A DNA stretch of 64,000 bases from Chitinibacter sp046530675 (GCF_046530675.1 NZ_CP172558.1:2604001-2668000), one strand, 5' to 3'; numbered from the stretch's first letter, positions 54,727-63,915 are shown. Notes: generated from the sequence alone by a model not told the origin. Numbers and translations: made by a program.

Positions 54727-55068
54727 TTACGGTTTGACCGTAGCCTCCAGAGAACTGCTCTTGTCATTCAGGATGTCGTCGGGTCTTGTCGTCGTCGTGC
54801 GATCCAGAATCTGAAAAAAGACTTCATCAGCACGAATCATTCCCAGCTCATTACGCGCGCGCTCTTCAATTGCGTCAGTGCCGGTTTTCAAATCGTTCAC
54901 CTCAGCCTCCAGCGTTTGATTGCGCTCTTTGAGCTTGGCATTTTCAGTCTGACGCTGAGTCAATTGGCTATCGAGCTGCCAAACGCGCATCCAGCTGCCA
55001 CGGCCAACCCATAGCGGCCATTGCAGGGCAATAATCATTACAGCAAATATCAGCGCTAAAGTTCGCAT
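54727..55068 (-). CDS. ftsB: Cell division protein FtsB
   Basis: Bitopic inner-membrane protein of 113 residues, part of the FtsQLB complex that activates septal peptidoglycan synthesis. An N-terminal transmembrane helix (about 4-21) ends QWPLWVGRGSW, followed by a leucine-rich periplasmic coiled coil (about 33-65) and the conserved IEERARNELGMIRADEVFFQI. The C-terminal 25 residues (TTTTRPDD and on) are variable. It lies downstream of eno, the usual place, but behind a terminator. Confidence 0.94.
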   Translation of the reverse strand: MRTLALIFAVMIIALQWPLWVGRGSWMRVWQLDSQLTQRQTENAKLKERNQTLEAEVNDLKTGTDAIEERARNELGMIRADEVFFQILDRTTTTRPDDILNDKSSSLEATVKP

Positions 55069-55100
55069 TGAAATGGGGAAGCCTGAGCAAATTCATTCAT

Positions 55101-55130
55101 ATAAAAAACCGGAGCACTGGCTCCGGTTTT
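55101..55130 (-). terminator. Terminator of eno
   Basis: Perfect 11-bp stem (55105-55115 with 55120-55130), 4-base loop, then TTTTTTATAT on the minus strand. It separates eno from ftsB, which must then be transcribed by readthrough or its own promoter. Confidence 0.85.
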
Positions 55131-55191
55131 GATCTTACTATAGCTTGCAGCCCGCGGCGTAACACCGCGTGACCGCTGTTGCTTAAACCAA

Positions 55192-56487
55192 TTAGCCTTT
55201 CAGCTGATAGAAAGCGCCGATACCTGGGTAAACGGCTGCATCACCCAATTCTTCTTCGATGCGCAAGATTTGGTTGTATTTGGCGATACGATCAGAGCGG
55301 CTCAGTGAACCTGTTTTGATCTGCATGCAGTTCGTTGCAACCGCCAAATCAGCAATCGTTGCGTCTTCAGTTTCGCCTGAGCGGTGGCTCATCACTGAAG
55401 TGTAACCACTGCGTTTAGCCAGCTCAACAGCAGCCAACGTTTCAGTCAAAGAACCGATTTGATTTACTTTAATCAGGATCGAGTTACAAATGCCTTTTTT
55501 GATGCCTTCAGCCAAGATTTTGGTGTTAGTAACGAACAAGTCATCGCCTACCAACTGAACTTTCTTGCCCAAACGGTCGGTCAGCACTTTCCAGCCGTCC
55601 CAATCGCGCTCGCCCATGCCGTCTTCAATCGAGATGATTGGGTATTTGTTCACCAGGCTTTCGAGGTAATCAACCATTTCAGTTGAAGTGAAAGTACGGC
55701 CGCCTGATTTTTTGAATACGTAGTTGCCAGTCGCTTTGTCAAAGTATTCAGACGCTGCGCAATCTAGGGCGATACGGAAATCAGTACCGGCTTTGTAGCC
55801 CGCTTTTTCAATCGCGGCCATGATCAGATCCAGCGCTTCTTCAGGACCTGCAACGTCAGGAGCGAAACCGCCTTCATCACCTACCTGAGTTGGCATGCCT
55901 TTGTCGTGCATGATTTTTTTCAGATTGTGGAACACTTCAGCGCCATAACGCAGTGCTTCGCGGAAAGTTGGCGCGCCAACTGGAACAATCATCAACTCTT
56001 GGAAATCCAGGCTGTTTGATGCGTGCTCGCCGCCATTGATGACGTTCATCATTGGTACTGGCAATGCCATCGGGCCTGAGCCGCCAACATAGCGGTACAG
56101 TGGCAAGCCTGCTTCTTCAGCAGCCGCTTTGGCAACGGCCATTGATACGGCCAGGATCGCGTTCGCGCCCATGCGTGCTTTGTCTTCAGTGCCATCCAGA
56201 TCAAGCATCGTTTGATCGATGAAAGCCTGGTCAGCTGCGTCAAGACCGATAATCGCTTCGCAAATTTCGGTGTTGATGTTTTCAACCGCTTTCAAAACAC
56301 CTTTACCCAGATAACGGGCTTTGTCGCCGTCACGCAGTTCCAGCGCTTCGCGCTCACCAGTCGACGCGCCAGACGGCACAGCCGCACGACCCATAACACC
56401 CGATTCCAACAAAACATCAGCTTCTACAGTCGGGTTGCCGCGAGAATCCAGAATTTCACGTGCAATAACTTCAACAATTGCGCTCAT
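55192..56487 (-). CDS. eno: Enolase
   Basis: Converts 2-phosphoglycerate to phosphoenolpyruvate. The 431 residues have all landmark motifs: ILDSRGNPTVEADV, PSGASTGEREALELRD, GDDLFVTN and the signature LIKVNQIGSLTETL with catalytic lysine, then VMSHRSGETED. AGAGGTG lies ahead of the ATG. It is preceded by kdsA and pyrG and followed by ftsB, the order of many proteobacteria. Confidence 0.98.
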   Translation of the reverse strand: MSAIVEVIAREILDSRGNPTVEADVLLESGVMGRAAVPSGASTGEREALELRDGDKARYLGKGVLKAVENINTEICEAIIGLDAADQAFIDQTMLDLDGTEDKARMGANAILAVSMAVAKAAAEEAGLPLYRYVGGSGPMALPVPMMNVINGGEHASNSLDFQELMIVPVGAPTFREALRYGAEVFHNLKKIMHDKGMPTQVGDEGGFAPDVAGPEEALDLIMAAIEKAGYKAGTDFRIALDCAASEYFDKATGNYVFKKSGGRTFTSTEMVDYLESLVNKYPIISIEDGMGERDWDGWKVLTDRLGKKVQLVGDDLFVTNTKILAEGIKKGICNSILIKVNQIGSLTETLAAVELAKRSGYTSVMSHRSGETEDATIADLAVATNCMQIKTGSLSRSDRIAKYNQILRIEEELGDAAVYPGIGAFYQLKG

Positions 56488-56592
56488 GGGCGTTACACCT
56501 CTTTAGGTTGAATACAGAAGGGACTATATAACAAAAATTATGGCCATGTCGTATATAAACTACTTCATTTGCCAGAAAATTATGAAACTTTA

Positions 56593-57432
56593 TTACAACG
56601 TGTGTTCAATGAAAGAGTGTGCCTTAACTGCCCGATCAATGTCCTTGAGCGTGATCAGCATTTCTTTCATTCGTGGCAATGGGAAAGCATTCGGGCCATC
56701 GGACAAGGCTTCGCAAGGGTTAGGATGCGTTTCCATAAACAGTCCGGCGATCCCGGCCGCAACAGCTGCGCGTGCCAAAACCGGCACCATTTCGCGCTGA
56801 CCACCCGAACGATCACCCTGCCCGCCTGGTTGCTGCACCGAATGTGTCGCATCAAAAACGACCGGACAACCGGTTTCACGCATCACCATCAGGCCGCGCA
56901 TATCGCTAACCAGTGTGTTGTAGCCAAATGAAGTGCCGCGATCACACACCATTAGATTATCGAGACCCCCATTGGCTTCACGCCCTTTGGCAATCACGTG
57001 TTTCATATCCCAAGGCGCCATGAACTGACCCTTTTTGATATTGACCGGCTTGCCGGTTGCACAAACGGCGTGGATAAAGTCGGTTTGGCGCGCCAGAAAA
57101 GCTGGCGTTTGCAGCACGTCTACGACGCTGGCCACAATCGGCGCTTCAGCCTCGGTGTGTACATCGGTCAAAACCGGCACACCGATCTGCTTTTTCACTT
57201 CGGACAAGATACGCAGACCTTCATCGATCCCGAGGCCACGAAATGATTTGCCTGAAGAACGATTGGCTTTGTCAAAGCTTGATTTATAGATAAATGGGAT
57301 ATTGAGTGCCGCGCAAATTTCTTTCAGTTGACCCGCAGTATCGAGTGCCATTTGCTCGCTTTCAATGACGCAAGGGCCTGCGATCAGAAAAAAAGGCTGA
57401 TCGATACCAACATCAAATCCACACAGTTTCAT
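56593..57432 (-). CDS. kdsA: 3-deoxy-D-manno-octulosonate 8-phosphate synthase (metal-dependent type)
   Basis: Condenses arabinose 5-phosphate and phosphoenolpyruvate to KDO-8-phosphate for lipopolysaccharide. The 279 residues include FDKANRSSGKSFRG, FLARQTDFI and the C-terminal FMETHPNPCEALSDGPN. The N-terminal strand reads IAGPCVIESEQ; a cysteine here is a metal ligand in the metallo-class (Aquifex type), whereas Escherichia coli has asparagine. The ribosome site GGGG lies inside a GGGTATTGC-family repeat directly upstream. It lies between pyrG and eno. Confidence 0.96.
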   Translation of the reverse strand: MKLCGFDVGIDQPFFLIAGPCVIESEQMALDTAGQLKEICAALNIPFIYKSSFDKANRSSGKSFRGLGIDEGLRILSEVKKQIGVPVLTDVHTEAEAPIVASVVDVLQTPAFLARQTDFIHAVCATGKPVNIKKGQFMAPWDMKHVIAKGREANGGLDNLMVCDRGTSFGYNTLVSDMRGLMVMRETGCPVVFDATHSVQQPGGQGDRSGGQREMVPVLARAAVAAGIAGLFMETHPNPCEALSDGPNAFPLPRMKEMLITLKDIDRAVKAHSFIEHTL

Positions 57433-57458
57433 AATATACCCCGAATAGTATTACCCTA
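57431..57458. repeat. GGGTATTGC-family element carrying the kdsA ribosome site
   Basis: On the minus strand GGGTAATACTATTCGGGGTATATT runs into the kdsA ATG, with inverted halves TAATAC and GTAT. Layout parallels the element before the phosphatase gene at 19446-19470. Confidence 0.4.
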
Positions 57459-57468
57459 GAGACATCAA

Positions 57469-57495
57469 GGGGTATTGCCTTGCGAGCAATACCCC
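57469..57495. repeat. GGGTATTGC-family perfect palindrome between pyrG and kdsA
   Basis: Perfect 10-bp arms GGGGTATTGC/GCAATACCCC with a 7-base loop, 7 bases past the pyrG stop codon. No T tract on either side. Confidence 0.7.
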
Positions 57496-57501
57496 GAAGT
57501 G

Positions 57502-59154
57502 TTAGCAGCTCAGACCTTCACGACCGTTATCACGGGCATAAGCAATCGCTGCTTCAATGTAGGACTTGAACAATGGATGACCATCGCGTGGCGTTGACGT
57601 AAATTCCGGATGGAATTGACATGCAAAGAACCAGCGATGTTCCGGCAGTTCGATGGTTTCCACCAGCTGCTCGGCACCGACTGATTTGCCGCTGATTTTC
57701 AGGCCAGCACTTTCCAGACGCGTCAGATAGTAATTGTTCACTTCATAGCGATGACGGTGGCGCTCAGTGATGACTTCATTGCCATAAATCTTGCTCGCCA
57801 GAGAACCCGTTTCAAGACGACATTCCTGTGCGCCAAGGCGCATCGTGCCGCCCAGATTCGAGTTTTCATCGCGCGTTTCGATTTTGCCGTCGTGGTTAAC
57901 CCACTCATCGATCAGAGCAACCACCGGATATTCGGTTTCCAAATCAAACTCGGTCGAGTTTGCGCCTGGCATGCCGGCCAGATCGCGGGCAAATTCGATC
58001 AATGCAATCTGCATGCCCAGACAAATCCCCATATACGGGATATTGTTTTCACGCGCGAAACGCACTGCAACGATCTTGCCTTCAACGCCGCGTTTACCAA
58101 ATCCGCCCGGCACCAGAATCGCGTCCATGTCTTTCAGGCATGCAGCGCCTTCGGTTTCCAGCGATTCGGAGTCAACAAAATGAATTTTGACTTCGGAACG
58201 CGTGTGAATACCGGCGTGGCGCAAAGCTTCGATCAGCGATTTGTACGATTCGGTCAGATCGACGTATTTGCCGACCATGGCGATATTGACGGTTTGTTTC
58301 GGATTCTGGATCGCGTCAACAATGCCATCCCACACCGACAGATTGGCTTTAGGCAAGTCCAAACCAAATTGTTTACAAATAATGTCGTCGATGCCCTGCT
58401 CGGAGAGCACGCGCGGGATTTTATAAATCGAATCCAGATCCGGACACGAAATCACCGCTTTCTCTGAAACATTGGTGAACAGTGCAATTTTGCGACGCTC
58501 TTCATCCGGCACCATACGGTCGGCACGGCAAATCAGCACATCAGGCTGGATACCGATTTCGCGCAGCTCCTTGACGCTATGCTGCGTCGGCTTGGTTTTG
58601 ATTTCACCGGCTGCGGCGATATAAGGCACGTATGAGAGGTGCACAAAACAGGTGCTCTCTTTGCCCAGCAAGACGCCCATCTGACGGATGGCTTCCAGAA
58701 ACGGCAACGACTCGATATCACCAACGGTACCGCCGACTTCGATCACGGCGATTTCGGCGCCTTCCGAGCCCCGTTCGATAAACAGGCGCATTTCGTCGGT
58801 AATGTGTGGAATCACCTGAACGGTTTTACCGAGATAATCGCCACGACGCTCTTTTTTGATCACGGAATCGTAAATCTGACCGGTCGTGAAATTATTGCGC
58901 TTCTGCATTTTGGACGTAATGAAACGCTCGTAGTGCCCCAAATCCAAGTCGGTTTCGGCACCATCTTCGGTTACGAATACTTCACCATGCTGCATGGGAC
59001 TCATCGTGCCGGGATCCACATTGATATAGGGATCCAGTTTCATCATGGTAACTTTAAGGCCGCGGGATTCGAGAATCGAAGCCAGGGATGCGGCGGCGAT
59101 GCCTTTGCCGAGTGAAGACACAACGCCACCGGTAACGAAGATATACTTGGTCAT
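57502..59154 (-). CDS. pyrG: CTP synthase
   Basis: Aminates UTP to CTP with glutamine-derived ammonia. From the ATG at 59152-59154 (MTKYIFVTGGVVSSLGKG) the protein has 550 residues. The N-terminal synthetase domain (1-265) is followed by a class I glutamine amidotransferase domain with the nucleophile in YMGICLGMQIALIEF and the catalytic His-Glu in ACQFHPEFTS. The frame is open 23 codons upstream without support. It is the first gene of the pyrG-kdsA-eno-ftsB group. Confidence 0.97.
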   Translation of the reverse strand: MTKYIFVTGGVVSSLGKGIAAASLASILESRGLKVTMMKLDPYINVDPGTMSPMQHGEVFVTEDGAETDLDLGHYERFITSKMQKRNNFTTGQIYDSVIKKERRGDYLGKTVQVIPHITDEMRLFIERGSEGAEIAVIEVGGTVGDIESLPFLEAIRQMGVLLGKESTCFVHLSYVPYIAAAGEIKTKPTQHSVKELREIGIQPDVLICRADRMVPDEERRKIALFTNVSEKAVISCPDLDSIYKIPRVLSEQGIDDIICKQFGLDLPKANLSVWDGIVDAIQNPKQTVNIAMVGKYVDLTESYKSLIEALRHAGIHTRSEVKIHFVDSESLETEGAACLKDMDAILVPGGFGKRGVEGKIVAVRFARENNIPYMGICLGMQIALIEFARDLAGMPGANSTEFDLETEYPVVALIDEWVNHDGKIETRDENSNLGGTMRLGAQECRLETGSLASKIYGNEVITERHRHRYEVNNYYLTRLESAGLKISGKSVGAEQLVETIELPEHRWFFACQFHPEFTSTPRDGHPLFKSYIEAAIAYARDNGREGLSC

Positions 59155-59275
59155 TGTTGAGAGCGCACAAGTTTGAATCCCGCATTCTACCTGAACCACA
59201 GGGGCTAGCTCAATTCTGGACAAATTAAAAATATTGTGCGTTCGGGCGATATTGACGGGGAGTCACGCCATAAGC

Positions 59276-60145
59276 CTACTTGCGGCGGTATGCAAAACCC
59301 GGCTCATCTCCCGAAGCTTGGAGCAAAACACGATCCAGTACACGAGTGGGTAACAAACGCTTGAGATACCAGAATATCTTGCTTGGTAAGGTTACCCGGT
59401 AACGCAAACGGGGTTTGCTTTCGTCCAGCGCATGTAGCAATACATCGAGCACGGCCTGTTCGGGTAAGGTAAACGGCGCAGCCGGGCCGGTTTTATTGAG
59501 TCGCGATAGCATGACCTTGTACGACGGCCAATGAAAACTCGTTTCTGGCTCGATCCAGCGCTTGAACTGCTCGGCAGCATTGGCGCGAAAGCGACTGACA
59601 ATCGGCCCGGGCTCAATGAGTGAGACGCATATTCCGCTACCTTGCAACTCCTGACGCAAAGTATCGGCAAATCCTTCGAGTGCAAATTTGCTGGCATTGT
59701 AAGCGCCGCGATAAGGCATTGCAGCAAAGCCCAATACCGAACTATTAAAAATGAGGCGTCCTGCACCTTGTTTGCGAAAAACCGGCAAGACCGCATTGCT
59801 CAGCTCGATAGCACCGAACACATTGGTTTCAAACTGAAAACGCATCGCTTCGCGACTCAAATCCTCTACCGCCCCCGGCACACCAAAGCCGGCATTATTA
59901 AAAACCGCATCGAGCCGACCGGCAGTTTTTTCAAGCACAGCTTGCACTGCGGCCTTGATGGATGAGCTATCGGCAACATCAAGTAATACGCTCTCAAGCC
60001 CGAGCTCGGCCAACATTTGCACATCGGCCATCTGGCGGGCACTGGCAAAAACCCGCCATCCTTTTTGCTGTAATCCCAGCGCACAGGCCAGACCAATTCC
60101 GCTGGAGCAGCCGCTGATCAGGATTGTTCTTGAATTTTTAGTCAT
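59276..60145 (-). CDS. Short-chain dehydrogenase/reductase, substrate unknown
   Basis: Oxidoreductase of 289 residues. The N-terminal cofactor motif is SGCSSGIGLA and NNAGFG follows; the catalytic serine and YxxxK are in NSSVLGFAAMPYRGAYNASK. The pattern belongs to the classical SDR type that includes retinol and steroid dehydrogenase-like proteins. The C-terminal part PSKIFWYLKRLLPTRVL is basic and may be membrane-associated. It is divergent from the acetoacetyl-CoA reductase gene, 138 bases away. Substrate cannot be deduced. Confidence 0.88.
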   Translation of the reverse strand: MTKNSRTILISGCSSGIGLACALGLQQKGWRVFASARQMADVQMLAELGLESVLLDVADSSSIKAAVQAVLEKTAGRLDAVFNNAGFGVPGAVEDLSREAMRFQFETNVFGAIELSNAVLPVFRKQGAGRLIFNSSVLGFAAMPYRGAYNASKFALEGFADTLRQELQGSGICVSLIEPGPIVSRFRANAAEQFKRWIEPETSFHWPSYKVMLSRLNKTGPAAPFTLPEQAVLDVLLHALDESKPRLRYRVTLPSKIFWYLKRLLPTRVLDRVLLQASGDEPGFAYRRK

Positions 60146-60283
60146 CGATGTGTATCCATTCTGTCACTTTAAATTTCATTTAGATTTACACGGGGGTAAA
60201 CACTTAGATACCCTTCGCAAGCTTAACAAAGGTTTTAAGCAAGAAACAAAGCAATAATTCAAAACCAACAAGGATATACAAGA

Positions 60284-61018
60284 ATGGCAAAAGTAGCTCT
60301 CGTCACTGGTGGTATGGGCGGCATCGGAACCGCTATCTGTCGCAAATTGGCAGATGATGGCTTCACCGTCGTCACAACTTATTCCCGCCCTGGCAAGGAA
60401 GCTGCATGGCTGGCCGACAATCAGGCTGCTGGTTATCAATTCCAGGCCTTTGAATGCGATGTCACTGATTATGATGCTTGCGTCACACTGGCAGAAAAAA
60501 TCACTGCGGCAGTCGGCCCGGTTGACGTTCTGGTCAATAACGCCGGGATTACCCGCGATGCCAGCTTCAAAAAACTGGGCAAAACCGACTGGAATGCCGT
60601 GATCAGCACCAATCTGGACTCGGTATTCAATGTATCCAAACAGTTTGTTGACAGCATGGCTGATCGCGGCTGGGGTCGTGTGATCAATATTTCATCGATC
60701 AACGGTCAGAAAGGTCAGTTTGGTCAGACCAACTATTCAGCCGCCAAAGCCGGTATGCACGGTTTCACCATGGCGCTGGCACAGGAAGTCGCGCGTAAAG
60801 GCGTAACTGTAAATACGATCTCTCCGGGCTATATCGCAACCGATATGGTCATGGCCGTTCCTGAAGATGTACGCAACAAGATCATCGCGCATATCCCGGT
60901 TGCCCGTCTTGGCAAACCGGAAGAAATCGCAGGCTTGATCAGCTATCTGGCTTCCGATCTCTCTGGCTTTATGACGGGTGCCAATCTGGCGATCAATGGC
61001 GGACAGCACACCTGCTAA
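60284..61018 (+). CDS. phaB: Acetoacetyl-CoA reductase
   Basis: NADPH-dependent reductase forming (R)-3-hydroxybutyryl-CoA for polyhydroxybutyrate. The 244 residues match PhaB: VTGGMGGIGTAICRKL at the N-terminus, NNAGITRDASFKKL, NISSINGQKGQFGQTNYSAAKAG with the catalytic Ser-Tyr-Lys, and SPGYIATDMVMAVPEDV. Synthase (phaC) and thiolase (phaA) are not in the window, so the polymer genes are split in this genome or the reductase acts elsewhere. A palindromic terminator follows. Confidence 0.95.
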   Translation: MAKVALVTGGMGGIGTAICRKLADDGFTVVTTYSRPGKEAAWLADNQAAGYQFQAFECDVTDYDACVTLAEKITAAVGPVDVLVNNAGITRDASFKKLGKTDWNAVISTNLDSVFNVSKQFVDSMADRGWGRVINISSINGQKGQFGQTNYSAAKAGMHGFTMALAQEVARKGVTVNTISPGYIATDMVMAVPEDVRNKIIAHIPVARLGKPEEIAGLISYLASDLSGFMTGANLAINGGQHTC

Positions 61019-61040
61019 TCCGTTCTGATTGCCCAAAAAC

Positions 61041-61065
61041 AAAACCCGCCAATTGGCGGGTTTTT
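61041..61065. terminator. Terminator behind phaB
   Basis: Perfect palindrome AAAACCCGCCAATTGGCGGG with TTTT, usable from both strands, between phaB and the convergent tyrS. Confidence 0.85.
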
Positions 61066-61078
61066 ATATACATAACAT

Positions 61079-61127
61079 GGGTATTTGATTGAAAGGCAAT
61101 GCCAAATTAGCCCACAAACAAATACCC
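61079..61127. repeat. GGGTATTGC-family element between phaB and tyrS
   Basis: Outer arms GGGTATTTG (61079-61087) and CAAATACCC (61119-61127) pair perfectly and enclose 31 bases with GGCAATGCC. It lies 7 bases from the tyrS stop. Confidence 0.45.
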
Positions 61128-61134
61128 CTGCATA

Positions 61135-62424
61135 TTACTTCCAGCACAGCAAAACATAATTTTTCTTGCCGCGGCGAAGCAGTGTATATGCGTCGAACAA
61201 GCGATCAGCATCGCTAAACGTATAATCCAGACTTTCAACCTTCTGGCCGTTCACAATCACCGCACCGCTTTGAATAAACGTCCGCGCTTCGGTTTTCGAC
61301 TTGGCCAGCCCACCAGCCACCAGCGCATCGATCAAATTAGCCACCGACTTTTCAATCTGTACGCTCGGCATGCCGTCTTGCGCCAGCTGCTCGAAATCGT
61401 TTTGCGTCAACGCCGCCAGACTGTCACTGAACAGATGCTGGCTGATGCGTTGCGCGGCCTCGACTGCCGTCGCGCCATGCACCAGCGCGGTGACTTGCTC
61501 GGCCAGAATGCGTTGCGCTTCGGGTTTTTTGCCGCTGGTCTTGTCGGCCTCTTCGATTGCGTCGATCTCGGCGATAGACAGGAAACTGAAATATTTCAGG
61601 AATTTGTAAACATCAGCGTCGGCGCTATTGAGCCAGAACTGATAGAAAGCATAGGGCGAGGTTTTTTTCGCGTCGAGCCAGATCGTGCCGGTTTCGGTTT
61701 TGCCAAATTTGCTGCCGTCGGCCTTGGTCACCAGCGGCAAAGTCAAACCAAACACATGAGTCTGATTCAGACGACGCGTCAGATCAGTCCCTGCCGTGAT
61801 ATTGCCCCATTGATCCGAACCGCCGATTTGCAATTTGCAATCGTAGCGCTTGTTCAGCTCGGTGAAGTCATAGCCTTGCAGCAGACTGTATGAAAATTCG
61901 GTATACGAAATGCCCTGATCTTCACGCGCAATACGCTGCTGCACCGCTTCTTTCTTGATCATCACATTGACCGAGAAATACTTGCCAATATCGCGCAAAA
62001 ATTCGAGCGCGCCCATGCCGCCGAACCAGTCGTAGTTGTTCGACATGATCGCGGCGTTGTCGCCGTCGAAATTCAAAAACGGCTCGACCTGTTTGCGGAT
62101 CTTGTCGACCCAGCTGGCGATCACGTCTGGCGTATTGAGCTTGCGCTCGGTCGCTTTAAAGCTCGGATCGCCAATCATGCCGGTTGCGCCGCCCACCAGC
62201 GCAATCGGTTTGTGGCCGTATTGCTGGAAACGCTTCAAGACCAGAATCGGCACCAGCGAACCAATATGCAGACTGTCTGCCGTCGGATCAAAACCGCAAT
62301 ACAGCGTCACAGACTCTTTGGCCAATAATTCGGACAAGGCGGCTTGATCAGTACATTGGGCGACCAGGCCACGCGCTTGCAATTCTTCGATAAGATTGGC
62401 CTGACTGAGGCTGATTGACGACAT
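61135..62424 (-). CDS. tyrS: Tyrosyl-tRNA synthetase
   Basis: Charges tRNA-Tyr. The 429 residues have the class I motifs: CGFDPTADSLHIGSL (HIGH equivalent) and SKFGKTETG (KMSKS equivalent). A C-terminal S4 RNA-binding domain (about 365-429) reads SKTEARTFIQSGAVIVNG. CGGAG lies ahead of the ATG. It is divergent from the truncated hemoglobin gene, with about 260 bases between. Confidence 0.97.
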   Translation of the reverse strand: MSSISLSQANLIEELQARGLVAQCTDQAALSELLAKESVTLYCGFDPTADSLHIGSLVPILVLKRFQQYGHKPIALVGGATGMIGDPSFKATERKLNTPDVIASWVDKIRKQVEPFLNFDGDNAAIMSNNYDWFGGMGALEFLRDIGKYFSVNVMIKKEAVQQRIAREDQGISYTEFSYSLLQGYDFTELNKRYDCKLQIGGSDQWGNITAGTDLTRRLNQTHVFGLTLPLVTKADGSKFGKTETGTIWLDAKKTSPYAFYQFWLNSADADVYKFLKYFSFLSIAEIDAIEEADKTSGKKPEAQRILAEQVTALVHGATAVEAAQRISQHLFSDSLAALTQNDFEQLAQDGMPSVQIEKSVANLIDALVAGGLAKSKTEARTFIQSGAVIVNGQKVESLDYTFSDADRLFDAYTLLRRGKKNYVLLCWK

Positions 62425-62636
62425 TGAAGACTCCGGAGCTTTTTACAATGAGCGGCAAAACGATGTATGCCGCCGCAAGATCATAAAGAAAGTCGGCTAT
62501 TCTAGCTCAAATGAGCAATAAGCCCAATCGCGGCCCTCATTGCGGCGTGGTGCGCGCCCTGTCATGCCTCCCATCACCTGAAAAACCAAACTTGCCCCAC
62601 ATAAATTATGGGTAAGCATAGGCTCAAAACAGTATT

Positions 62637-62650
62637 TTGATTGTTATCGA
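62637..62650. promoter_or_regulatory. FNR/ANR-like box upstream of the truncated hemoglobin gene
   Basis: TTGAT-TGTT-ATCGA matches the consensus at 9 of 10 defined bases, the best match in the window. It lies 40-50 bases before the start codon and overlaps a possible -35 (TTGATT), so it may act as repressor or the match may be accidental. Confidence 0.4.
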
Positions 62651-62688
62651 AATACTTGTAACTTCCAAAAATCCACAGGAGCATGAAC

Positions 62689-63048
62689 ATGGCCAGCTTA
62701 TATGAACGGTTAGGCAAAGCCGACGGTATCCGAAGGGTTGTCGACGACATTGTTGCCAATCACCTTGCCAACCCCATCGTGAAACCCCGTTTTGAAAACG
62801 TCAAAGACCTGAATCATCTGAAAAAAACGGCATTTGAATTTATCTGCGTTGGATCCGGGGGCCCCGAAGCCTACACCGGCAAGGATATGCGCTCGACGCA
62901 TCAGGGAATGAATATCAGCGAACAGGAGTACCTGGCGGTCATGGACGATATTCTGGCCGCACTGGACAAAAATGGCATGGGTGACGATGTGAAATCCGAT
63001 GTCCTCACCATTTTGTATTCGTTAAAAGGAGAAATCATCAGGGTATAA
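62689..63048 (+). CDS. Group I truncated hemoglobin
   Basis: Heme protein of 119 residues. The N-terminal SLYERLGKADGIRRVVDDI and the proximal histidine in DMRSTHQGMNI (His71) identify group I (TrHbN) hemoglobins, which detoxify nitric oxide or bind oxygen. AGGAG is 7 bases from this ATG (MASLYERLG) and only one base from an ATG six bases upstream, so I take the second. It precedes an EamA transporter gene by 33 bases. Confidence 0.93.
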   Translation: MASLYERLGKADGIRRVVDDIVANHLANPIVKPRFENVKDLNHLKKTAFEFICVGSGGPEAYTGKDMRSTHQGMNISEQEYLAVMDDILAALDKNGMGDDVKSDVLTILYSLKGEIIRV

Positions 63049-63081
63049 ATCGTGCAGCCTTGATTGAGACAAATCATTTAT

Positions 63082-63915
63082 ATGAAACAGCGTATTTTAT
63101 TGTTAACGACGCTCACCATGATCGCCTTTGCCGCCAACTCGATTCTGTGCCGGCTCGCGCTCAAACAGACCAGTATTGACGCTGCCAGCTTCACGACCAT
63201 CCGGCTGATTTCGGGCGCGCTGATGCTCAGTCTGATTATTCGCGGCCGCGATGGCAAACTGGCTGGGAACTGGCGCTCGGCGCTGGCGCTGTTTGCTTAT
63301 GCGGCGTGTTTTTCGTTTTCCTACCTCAGCTTGCCGGCGTCGACCGGCGCGCTATTACTATTCGGTGCGGTGCAAACAACGATGCTGGCTTATGGCTTTG
63401 GACAAGGCGAACGATTTTTGCCGCGGCAATGGCTGGGGATCAGCTGTGCGATTGGCGGATTGATTGTACTGCTCCTGCCCGGCCTGACGATGCCACCGCT
63501 ACAAGGCGCGTTGCTAATGCTGATTTCCGGTCTGGCTTGGGGAATATATTCCTTGCGCGCCAAAGGCAGCGGTGACCCGACTTGCGCGACCGCGGGCAAT
63601 TTTGTCCGCGCCAGCGTTTTTGCTATCGTCCTTGTCATGTTTCAAGCCTTGTTTCATCCACTGTCCATTCCATTGGCCGGGCTGGTCTATGCGCTGCTGT
63701 CGGGCGCAATTGCTTCGGGGCTGGGCTATGCAATCTGGTATACCGTCCTGCGTGATTTGAACGCCAGCAGCGCGGCTACGGTGCAGCTGAGCGTTCCGGT
63801 GCTCGCCGCGCTGGGCGGCGTAATTTTGCTGGGTGAAATACTCAGCCTGCGGCTGGTCATTTCCGCCATCGCGATACTGGGCGGCATTGCGCTGGTCATT
63901 TCCACCAAGCATTAA
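63082..63915 (+). CDS. EamA/DMT-family transporter
   Basis: Membrane protein of 277 residues with about ten hydrophobic segments in two EamA repeats. The first begins IAFAANSILCRLALK and the second ISGLAWGIYSLRAKG. Family members export metabolites such as amino acids, but the substrate is not readable. The ATG at 63082 is preferred over a TTG at 63064. It lies downstream of the hemoglobin gene and may share its transcript. Confidence 0.9.
   Translation: MKQRILLLTTLTMIAFAANSILCRLALKQTSIDAASFTTIRLISGALMLSLIIRGRDGKLAGNWRSALALFAYAACFSFSYLSLPASTGALLLFGAVQTTMLAYGFGQGERFLPRQWLGISCAIGGLIVLLLPGLTMPPLQGALLMLISGLAWGIYSLRAKGSGDPTCATAGNFVRASVFAIVLVMFQALFHPLSIPLAGLVYALLSGAIASGLGYAIWYTVLRDLNASSAATVQLSVPVLAALGGVILLGEILSLRLVISAIAILGGIALVISTKH

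Noticed and set aside
57751..58467. 238-codon plus-strand frame
   Set aside because: It is antisense to pyrG and has no recognisable domain.
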